A DNA stretch of 64,000 nt, from positions 46,824,042-46,888,041 of the forward strand of contig CM060734.1 in the NCBI GenBank assembly GCA_030704615.1, given 5' to 3'. Origin of the DNA: Takakia lepidozioides. Taxonomy: Eukaryota; Streptophyta; Takakiopsida; Takakiales; Takakiaceae. Below the pieces are notes generated by a model. That model saw nothing but the letters and a program-made list of their open reading frames with translations, had not been told where the DNA came from and made no database searches. This document shows, in pieces, positions 56,383-64,000 of the stretch. Position numbers and translations under genes: made by a program. Numbering within the stretch: the stretch's first letter is position 1; each line of letters starts with the position of its first letter.

Positions 56383-59300
56383 CTCATATCTTCACTCTAA
56401 GCCAGATTATCCAGGGAAGGAAAAAAGAAGGGAAACCCACTTATGTTTTTTTCCTGGATGTCAAAAAAGGCTTATGACACAGTGTGGAGAGATGGCCTAT
56501 GGTTCCGCCTCTGGTCTTGTGGGATCAAGGGAAAGATGTGGAGAGTTGTCCACAACTTGTATGCTCATACCAAAAGCTGTGTCACTGTTAACGGACAGAA
56601 GTCCAACTTCTTTGACATAGACCAAGGTGTAGCTCAAGGATGCACTCTCTCCCCTCTGCTCTTCAATGTTTTCATCAATCAACTCCTCGAGGATGTGGAA
56701 AGTGAGGGATTTTGGTTAAGGGTGGGTGATACCACCATACCAGCCCTATTGTTTGCGGATGACTTCGCAGGCATAGGGGAGACTCCAAGGGTCTACCCAC
56801 TCTCGGCACTAGACTGAAATTTAAACTCAGGGCAGGAAGCCTACCTTTGAACAGCAAACAGAAGCAGAGAGGAAAGGGAGAGTGCAATTGCCCGTTGTGT
56901 GGGCAACCTGAAGACAGTATTCATTTTCTGATACACTGTCCGGGGTTCTCTCACCAAAGAGATGCTCTCTTCAAATCTATCAAGGGAATTGTGCCTGTAC
57001 CTCTGTTTACCAACTTTGAAAGTCTTGAGGCTGAGCCAAAAGCCAGGCCCTCCCGAGGCCTAGTTTTTGGGCAAATCACACACAGCAGATTGATGCTTGC
57101 GTGAAGGGATTTCTAGAGGATATCTGGAAAACCCGGATTAATTCTATATATGAAGGTAAGTCTTACTACCAACGTCAGCCCCTGACAGAGGTAGGTTCTT
57201 TCCCTTTTGTTTCCGCTCAAATTGGGCGCGGGGTCAATGGCCACAAGGCTACGGCAAACAACGTCTTATGAGTACAATCTCTTTCTCCTCATGCGATAAG
57301 AGAACCCACGTGCACAATCCGTGAATAGGATGGGTGGGGTAGTGTACAGTGTACACATTAGAGGTGATTCTGCCTAGCACGAAACCCTCTTTCCAATCAT
57401 CAAGTCAGATGCTACTCACTGCTCCTCTCTCCAATAAACTCAGTAGTGTTTAGACAGTGCCAAAGGCCTGTGACCCTCCTCAGGGGGACAGTTGTTCTGT
57501 GTCTGTGAGGTTCTGTGAACAGCCATTTCTTTCTTCTTTCTGAGTGGATGTTAGATGGCTTCCAAATTCTTCTTGCTAAAAGCTTCTTTTTGGCCTTGGA
57601 TGTGGTCTCCTTCATTTGGTTACCTTTCAGATCCAAGTCTGGAGTTTACTCTGCAATTGCATGGAATGTAATGACTTTTTTCTCTGAATCTATGTCATTG
57701 TTTAGGGCCAAAAACTGGAAGGCCTGCACGGGGCCAGCTTCCACGAGGCTTTGTTGTAGCCTTGTAAAACATTCTCACTCGTTCATTGTCCAATAGTGGC
57801 ACAGGAATCTAGTGGCCACAAGGCTTATAGCAAGCAAGATTTAGTGAGCATATCTCTGTTTGTCTCTCTTTCTCTCTGCTGATCTATTGGATTTCACATG
57901 TTCCCACTGATTCATTCCTGCCCTCTCCGCTGTTTTTGAGTTGCAAAGTGAATCGCATATGTCAATGTAATTTGATGAAGAGCTCTTCTTGTAATGCTGT
58001 CGTTTTAGATTAAGCTTATGGCAGAAATACTTGTTTGCTTTCTAATGTGTGCTTGTCTGTTTTGCTGTGAAGAATTGACAGTGGACAATGCACTGAAGGG
58101 TCTCCATAGCCACGTCCAGCAAGGTCTGCTCCATGCACATGGGTCTGCTTCCCTCTGGTAGCTTTTGGGTGTAACTCCTTATTGTGTGTGCAACTTCGGT
58201 ATTGGTTTGTCATCTTATGAACTCTTATTTTGGCGGCAGATCATGAAAGTGGACACTTGGCCTTTTTCCTCTTATCCAGGGTTCAGTCTTCTAGGTAGCG
58301 AAGGTTTGAGAAATTCGTGCCAGCTACCAGCCATCTACTTGCCATTTAATTACAACATCAAATGAATTCTCATGATGGAAGGATATCGAAATAATCGGGG
58401 ATTCTGCTACTAAGACATTTGCTTTCCTTGATTTGAACTGAAATGCTGTCTGTTTGGATGCCAGCTCAAATACATCTGCAAGAGATTCAGGGGCTGACGG
58501 AGCAAGCAGGTGTAGTACTTTATGAGGATTTGAATGCACAGCTGGAGAATGCCTGTCTATCACCCCTGAGAGAGACTAATGTTGAGCAACGTCCTGGAAG
58601 CCCCAGTGAACAGGTTGTTCTCTGTACTAGCATATTGGTTGCAATCTTGGGTGTATGCTGCATGATGGATGTCATTATTTCTCTCCCTGGCAGGATGTTC
58701 CCCAGGTGTGGTGGTTACTTTGCTATGTCGTATGTCAGGTGTTTCTGAATTGGAAAGTGTTGCTCTACCTCTTGTGGCTATATTCTCGTTTTTGTGAATG
58801 TTGTTGGAGCTATCCCAACTTAAGACAGTCTCTTTTGACAGCTGTTTAGGGGTTGATAATTGTTTGAACACTTTCAGTGCAAGTGGGACTATTCTTTCAA
58901 AGACACATGGAAGCTCCTAATGTATGTGTAATGTCAGCTCTTCCTGATTTGGAAATAATGTGGAAGCAATCTTTCACAGGTTACTTTACCAAGGACAAAA
59001 GTACGGCAAATCTTCTCACCAGACTATGTAACCACAATGATAGCCATACAGGGCATGCTGGAGCAAGACTTTCAGATGCAGGTCTGTCTGCCTCCCTTCA
59101 ATTGACACTTCTGCAGAGGCTGCTAACTGTATATGGCTCGTAAGTAGAATGTGGCAGTAGGTTAGTCCTTGCCCATGCATGCAGCAAACAGACACACTAT
59201 CTCGGTACTGAGGTAGAGGAACATTTGGCTGGTAGAAAGACAAGAGGCCTTTCGTTAGTGGAGATTCTTAATATGCTGTGATCGTTTTGCAAGCCTGATT

Positions 59301-59700
59301 TGCAAGCCTAACAATATTAGCAAACTTGAGTGGTGTCATGTGATTCCTGACACACTTCCTTTCCAATAAGCCTGATTATAATAGACATCACAATCAAAAT
59401 TAATCCCCCACATTGATGGAGAGATATACCTTATCGACTGTTTCTTGCAAGCATGTCATATTGTGATCCTACTTGAAATTGTTCTCTGAATGATGGAGCT
59501 TGAGTCTCAGAACTCTTGCTTGGATTGAGAAGTTTATGTTTTTCTGGTTGCACATTAGGAAAAAATTGTGAAGACACTGAGACTCGATACACCCTCCGAA
59601 GTTCTACAAAACTACTGCATGATGTGGACGTTAAGACCATTTGTCAACGAAACTGTTGTTGATGAGGCTCTCAGTTGGATTCGACCCTACAGGGGTTGAA
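53712..59700 (+). CDS. Unrecognised host gene, exons separated by non-LTR insertions
   Basis: Plus-strand exon-like segments: near 53714 (acceptor gcatgcag; GGGTGGTAKAKQPIASGIP); 54288-54426 (acceptor gggtgtag; VFHRPPLHETSAVVASVMAR and APSERLKEYNDAGCRHFHTD; donor GTGAGT); 58463-58612 (acceptor gatgccag; IQGLTEQAGVVLYEDLNAQL); 58875-59138 (acceptor ctttcag; PDLEIMWKQSFTGYFTKDKS and LSASLQLTLLQRLLTVYGS; donor GTAAGT); and from 59560 (acceptor cattag; IVKTLRLDTPSEVLQNYCMM, WTLRPFVNETVVDEALSWIR, stop at about 59698). Codon use and splice signals look like a conserved protein, but I do not recognise it. The phase between the last two exons does not fit, so an exon is missing or the copy is damaged. 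Confidence 0.4.
54475..54612 (+). mobile_element. Family A non-LTR copy 1 (3' end only)
   Basis: From about ttccaaggtaagtcttacg to tcttatgagtacattc, then tctctctctgtctc. It encodes only the C-terminal residues (RQPLTKVGSVPL-like, NGHKATA). A (CT)n run lies just upstream at 54438-54462. It starts about 50 bp after the donor of the host exon ending at 54426. Confidence 0.8.
54612..55815 (+). mobile_element. Family A non-LTR copy 2
   Basis: Begins at ggacctttgggggctagagg (LEANVSKCAVVAFNDRGEGG) and continues with YLGVEFSSNCNWD, MLCRVIRPALEYASAVWVDN, the segment with LTLLDKSDLEAVESKAMSVA and the knuckle region. It ends NGHKATAINVL stop at about 55801, then gtgcattctctgtgtatg. The frame breaks several times (about 54710, 55010, 55120, 55405). 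The RT core is missing. Confidence 0.85.
55822..56385 (+). mobile_element. Family A non-LTR copy 3
   Basis: Begins within the linker (DMGEAIMDDLKD-like, 55832), has the knuckle CKCPLCGQPEDHIHFLIHCP, and ends at cgtatgagtacattc followed by about 13 TC repeats (56352-56382). Frame changes at about 55870 and 56090. Confidence 0.85.
56390..57290 (+). mobile_element. Family A non-LTR copy 4 with RT core and internal deletion
   Basis: Frame 56443-56817 carries RT boxes: FFLDVKKAYDTVWRDGLWFR in part, DQGVAQGCTLSPLLFNVFIN and ALLFADDFAGIGETPR with the catalytic FADD. Directly after GETPR it joins RVYPLSALD, the linker just before the knuckle, so about 300 codons of the thumb and linker are deleted. 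The 56847-57104 frame holds ECNCPLCGQPEDSIHFLIHC. It ends ttatgagtacaatctctttctcctc at about 57290. Confidence 0.85.
57291..58460. other. Intron or spacer of the 53.7-59.7 kb gene
   Basis: No gene recognised. A faint family A 3' trace (gtggccacaaggctta, then tctctgtttgtctctctttctctctg) lies at about 57810-57880. Confidence 0.4.
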
Positions 59701-59914
59701 GAATTATGAACACGTCTCAGCATTTTGGATCAAACCATGTTGCATGTTCTTATGGAGGATCCAATGCTGGCTTCAACATAGGTTGTTGCTGTGGGTGGTT
59801 GTGGGACATTTGTTATTTGGGGATTTTTAAGGCTCTGTTGTGGCCTGAGGCAATAAAAAACACTAATAAGGATTGGGAGTGGCATTACAAAGTATGACAT
59901 GTCAAAAGGCATGG

Positions 59915-60375
59915 TCTCTCTCTCTGTCTTTCTCTCATATCAAGCCTACCTTTGAACAGCAACTGAAACAGAGAGGAAAAGGGGATTGCAAATGCCCGTT
60001 GTGTGGGCAACCTGAAGACAATGTTCATTTTCCGATTCATTGTCCTGGTACTCTCACCAGAGAGACGCCCTCTTCAAATCCATCAAGGGATTTGTGGATG
60101 TACCTCTGTTTACCAACTTCGAAAATCTCGAGGCTGAGCCAAAAGCCCAGGCCCTTTTGGGGCCTAGTTATTGGAAATCACACACTGCAGATTAATGATT
60201 GTGTGAAGGGATTTCTAGAGGATATTTGGAAAACTCAGATCAATTTTCTGTTCCGAGGTAAGTCATACTACCGGCGTCAGCCCTGTAGTTTGTCCCTTTG
60301 TGTTCCACCCAAACTGGGTGCGGGGTCAATGACAACAAGGCTACGGCAAACAATGTCTTATGAGTACATTCTTAT
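59915..60375 (+). mobile_element. Family A non-LTR copy 5
   Basis: Directly follows a (TC)n run (59911-59937). It encodes PTFEQQLKQRGKGDCKCPLC and GQPEDNVHFPIHCP, then [15 protein letters not shown], and ends tcttatgagtacattc at about 60372. One frame stays open through most of it to 60457, but it lacks several codons compared with other copies. Confidence 0.8.
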
Positions 60376-60779
60376 ATCAAGGCAAGTGCCACTTGTATTA
60401 CTGGAGTACACAGAGCTCCAAATGCTACGCTATGTGAACACCATCAATGTTGTCTGAAGTCTGAAGTCACGCAGAGTTGAATTGAAACTTCCAACATCTG
60501 TAATATGTGCAATACACAGATTAGCCAGACACAATATGGGTGACTGCAATCTTAGCAGTCACCCATATTCAGAGAAATTTATGTAGAAGAGAGATGATAG
60601 TTGCATAGTGCAACTTGCTGGTTTGAGAACATGAGAACCAAGTTGCCCTGAGGTCAATGTGCAGAAGAACATGAGGGGACAGCCTGCATAGTGAAAGACA
60701 CAGAAAGCATGGCCAATATGAAGGAAACATTCATGCAATTTGAGTAGGATCCATTGTATATGTTGCATGCTGACAAATT

Positions 60780-60995
60780 TGAAGCTTGAAAATTCCACCG
60801 TAACTCTGCTCACCTCAGGTAAGAACAGGGAAAAGACTGTCCCTTTGTAAGGAGCTCACTCCAGTAGTGTGACTTATGCTGGTATAACAATTGGTTGCTC
60901 TCTCTAGATTTCCTTTAAAATCCCTTCAAACAAGCATCAAGTGTGAGCTGCCCAGCAATTAGACCCCAACAGGGCCAGGCTCAGCCTTGAGGTTC
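60780..60995 (-). mobile_element. Family A non-LTR scrap
   Basis: On the minus strand cctcaaggctgagcctgg, gccctgttggggtctaatt and gcttgtttgaagggatttta match the segment before the last block of family A copies. About 100-200 bp, strongly diverged. Confidence 0.55.
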
Positions 60996-60999
60996 TGGT

Positions 61000-62160
61000 G
61001 AGACAGAGTTGTGCAGGTATGCATGAACTGAGCTCATGACATCCTTAGATACCCTGGCCAGAGTCTTCTCACTCTCCATACAAGTACAAATATATACAAG
61101 TACAAATAAAAGACTGCATTCTTATCATATGGGAGTGCATTCACAACATGCTATCGATATGAAATGCATTGCAAGTACTAGCTCCAGTATGACTTCTTTA
61201 CCAGCTACCACCAAAGATGTAGAATATTATATAAATCCATGTTCATTAGAGTATCCTTGGACTGACCTCTATTACAATTTGGGGTATGGCGAGACATCTC
61301 ATAAATGATGTTGCCGTGATCAATCTTCAGCTGTCACTAATTGTGGCTAACTTCCTGTCACAAAAGGTTCATCTGTCAACCAACGGGCCAATGCAGGACT
61401 TTCCCAACAATTCCTCAATAGGCAGATACAAACTTCGATGAGCCATTACAGCTGAGGTTGTGTAGAGTCACAATGTACTGATGATCCAAAATTGCTTTCC
61501 TTTCCTGCCTTTTCCATATCCATGATAAGCTCTCCACATTAGACAGGTTCCAAAAGTGTATAGCCAGTACACAAGAGGTGTTGATGATTGACCAAGGTCG
61601 AAAACTAATGTTGCTTACAAATTGTTTGAAGTTTTTCCACCCATTCATGTAAACTTTTTTTACCATACGGTTGCAAACCTGTGCTCCACGAAACTACGCT
61701 GTGAGATAGGTCATATTACCAACTCCTGTCACTGAGGTTGATGACAGTTCCTTGGCTGCCTTTCCAGAAGGCAATCATGCAGGGGTGTATCCTTCAGCCA
61801 GACAGTCTGCTTCTCGGGTCCATCTCACCTCCATGTCTTGATCAGCTAACAAAAACCTTCCGAAGCGGGAACTTACTTCATGTCGTGATTGATAACTTAT
61901 ACCAAGTTAAAGTTAGTGCTAATGTAACCCAAGTGGATTATGCCCATGGATGCTGCATTTTGTGACCTTCTTTCATCCTAACCACCTGGGCCTAGATCCA
62001 CCATTTGGTCCCCATATCCACTGAAGGAGCCAACCAGGAACAAAGAAGATATCTTTCTGTTCTCGTCTGTGCTGTCTGAATTGCAGCCCATCTTACCCCT
62101 TTAGATTGTAAACTCTCAAGTGGAGCCCCTGATATAGCAATGGATAGCCAGGGTTCTGTA
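61000..62160. other. Spacer
   Basis: Two short plus frames (61036-61308 and 61738-61965) have no recognised motif or firm splice sites. A copied pair of cactcgag-free AT-rich stretches separates them. Confidence 0.3.
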
Positions 62161-62187
62161 GGAAGCAATCAATGGCAATACTTCCAG

Positions 62188-62370
62188 TCATTGTGTTTCA
62201 GACTTCTTCCTCGTTCCTACGGCCGCAGCTGAAGCTGCAGCTGCCACAGCTGCTGCAGCAGCGCCCACCTTAACACTTCCTGCAGAAGTAAAGATTGCTG
62301 CGACCTTGGCCACTGCTGCTAGTGCAGCAGCTGCTGCAGCTCTCATTACCACTGTCGGCTTGTAACCCAT
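62188..62370. other. Alanine-rich open frames on both strands
   Basis: A gct/gca-rich stretch is open on both strands. Plus reads VPTAAAEAAAATAAAAAPTL, then LPAEVKIAATLATAASAAAA and a stop after ITTVGL. Minus reads an equally Ala-rich ORF starting MGYKPTVVMRAAAAAALAAV. It may be one exon of a low-complexity protein or simply a trinucleotide-rich repeat. I cannot choose a strand. Confidence 0.3.
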
Positions 62371-62654
62371 GTTCTGCGTGGAATCTCAAACGACAGGAAT
62401 CCTTCAGAAACCAATCTCTGCATCCAACATGATAACACAAACAACCGAGGAGTCTGTCTCAAGAACATTATTTGTTAAGTTGTCTCCACGTGTTGTGTGA
62501 GCAGCTTCTAGTAAGAGGCATCACTGAAAACAAAAAACTATCTTAGCACATACTTGCCAACTGCATGCTGAGCCACACCCATCGGGTGGAAATAGTTCCT
62601 GGGCAAGAGAAGTTAATTATTATGTCCACAAGGGTTTGATGAGACTCCCAAAAG

Positions 62655-62810
62655 AAACCAAAACAGAATGTACTCATAAGATGTTGTTTGACACAGCCTT
62701 GTGGCCATAGACCCCAAGCCCAGTTTGGGCAGAACAAGATGGAACAGAAAATACCTTTGTGAGGGACCCACTCCAGTTGTGGGACTTACCTTGATATAAA
62801 TAATTCGCTA
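62655..62810 (-). mobile_element. Family A non-LTR 3' end
   Basis: On the minus strand caaggtaagtcccacaact, ctggcttggggtctatgg-like and ggccacaaggctgtg run to cttatgagtacattctg (62665). It has the same 3' terminus as the plus copies, but no (TC)n follows. An (AG)n stretch lies at 62832-62862, about 25 bp beyond its 5' side. Confidence 0.65.
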
Positions 62811-63198
62811 AGGCTTTCCAGTTTTTAAAAAAGAAAAGAAGAAAGAGAGAGTGAGAGAGAGAATTACGAAAGAAAAAGAGAGGTACTCACCATCTGCAGA
62901 TGGGCTTCTCGTGAAAGAGTAAAGTAATATCTACAAAGCAAGAAACCCTGCCTACCTGCATAATTGTATATGGACAATGTAACAAACAAGTGAAGGTATG
63001 CAGTTTGCACAGGTATATCTAGAACACAATAATGCCACAAGGAAGTCCTACAGCTTTCCACATAGCCATTGACCATGCAAACACCATGGTTTTGTTCTAT
63101 TCCCTTCCCAATGACCCACGCATCTCTCTTCCCCCCACCCACTAAAGGAGGAGTTGTTTAACCTACGACATGCATGATCCGACACTCCACTGTCTTTT

Positions 63199-63403
63199 CT
63201 TTCTTTCAGGGACCATTGTGTCTTTGCAGCCCGGAGAGCCTAAAGCAGAAGAATTAAAAATGTGCCATAGTTTCTTAGTATGTTCCACAAGGCTCGCATT
63301 AAAGCTCTTTGGCCGTGATATTAATCCTTCTCAATCGCTGTCTCCCCTTCCAATGGCTCAGTTTGTAGGGCAGTACTTGCATCAAACCTCTAAATCAGTG
63401 TGA
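63199..63403 (+). CDS. Exon-like open frame
   Basis: A good acceptor (tctttctttcag at 63199-63210) is followed by GTIVSLQPGEPKAEELKMCH, then FLVCSTRLALKLFGRDINPS and a stop at about 63401. It could be a last exon, either of the gene at 53.7-59.7 kb or of another. No family recognised. Confidence 0.35.
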
Positions 63404-64000
63404 AGCACATTAGAGGCAAGATGCTCTCCGATCGAGAACATTCTTTGTCATGCTTCCGTGCCTAAAACAAAGGAAAAAACCTACCACGCATTAGATGATC
63501 AAGGCCAACTTGAAACCCAGCAGCTTTGAAAACAGGCATACATAACTTCAATCAACATCAATCAACATCAAATAGTTGATTCATATATTTCCAGTGTCGT
63601 ACCTTCCCCAAAGTTGATAAATTCCTCGCGACTTCTCCACGAAACAGACAGGGCGACACCCGGCCAGCACGAGACACCCACCCACTCTCTCGCAATACTT
63701 CCTCCTCTCCTCCCTCTACCCAAGGAGGAGAAGGAACGCAGCGGACAAACGCAAACCCAAAATTCCCATACAGATTGCTTCTACTTCAGTAGAATTGAAT
63801 CTCTTTGCCTCCGTATCACAGTCAAACGTTCCTCTCTCTCTCTATCTCTGTGCACTCTTCTTCCATGGGGTGCTCAAGAACCGGTGGATAATCCTGGCAC
63901 CGTTTTATTCTCTGCCGGCACCCTTTTGTCCTCCGGTCCTATACATGTATTTTAGACACGCATACGACATCAATACATACAGAATAGTACAAATAATAAT
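63404..64000. other. Spacer at the right edge
   Basis: A CT-rich run (63832-63850) and a weak plus frame at 63614-63955. Nothing supported. Confidence 0.3.

Noticed and set aside
62188-62370. An auxin-canalisation (DUF828-like) Ala-rich domain
   Set aside because: It is alanine-rich only; the conserved His/Cys and Glu positions of that family are not visible.

Overview
This is nuclear DNA from a land plant, not a prokaryote. The genes have GT-AG introns, there is a PLS-type PPR protein with a DYW deaminase end, and plant transposon families are dense (CACTA, PIF/Harbinger, hAT, Ty3-type and several non-LTR families) in AT-rich spacers. The long DYW protein built from near-identical repeats and the high transposon load suggest a seed-free plant such as a fern, lycophyte or bryophyte. 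That placement is inference.

Layout. 0-2.4 kb: AT-rich spacer with a minisatellite and a PPR scrap. 2.4-9.0 kb (-): a spliced CACTA-type tnpA-like gene (Transposase_24-like domain, coiled coil, C-terminal transposon domain) that carries an FCP1-like phosphatase domain in the middle. Its first intron holds two opposed non-LTR fragments. 9.6-10.6 kb: a PPR pseudogene split by a non-LTR insertion. 11.1-14.8 kb (+): a decayed CACTA tnp2 transposase (tnp2, DUF4218, DUF4216). 14.8-16.0 kb (-): an unrecognised spliced gene. 18.0-20.5 kb: an intronless, broken SET-domain gene, then a hAT fragment. 21.6-23.25 kb: a field of small imperfect palindromes, then a Ty3-type RT fragment and an inverted pair of tRNA-like promoter boxes. 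26-29 kb: a tandem duplication beside a PIF/Harbinger fragment. 29.49-32.6 kb: a full-length but broken PIF/Harbinger element with convergent Myb-like and transposase genes.

33.1-37.2 kb (+): the most notable locus. A candidate transit-peptide exon and three exon pairs encoding the PDF motif of organellar single-stranded DNA-binding (OSB) proteins run into a PPR-DYW editing-factor ORF, and the last PDF half-exon is in the same open frame as the PPR part. 37.3-38.4 kb: LTR retrotransposon pieces (LTR, primer binding site, gag). 38.8-40.4 kb (-): a truncated kinase-like gene. 40.9-42.8 kb (+): the 3' end of an RNase H-bearing non-LTR element.

44.2-51.1 kb (-): a well-preserved seven-exon host gene with RUN, PX and Rubicon-homology domains. 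My exon model sums to exactly 1708 codons. 53.7-59.7 kb (+): exons of an unrecognised host gene whose introns hold a head-to-tail cluster of 5'-truncated non-LTR copies with (TC)n tails. 60.4-64 kb: more non-LTR scraps, an alanine-rich ORF and one exon-like ORF.

All domain calls were made by eye from translated motifs. No database search was run.
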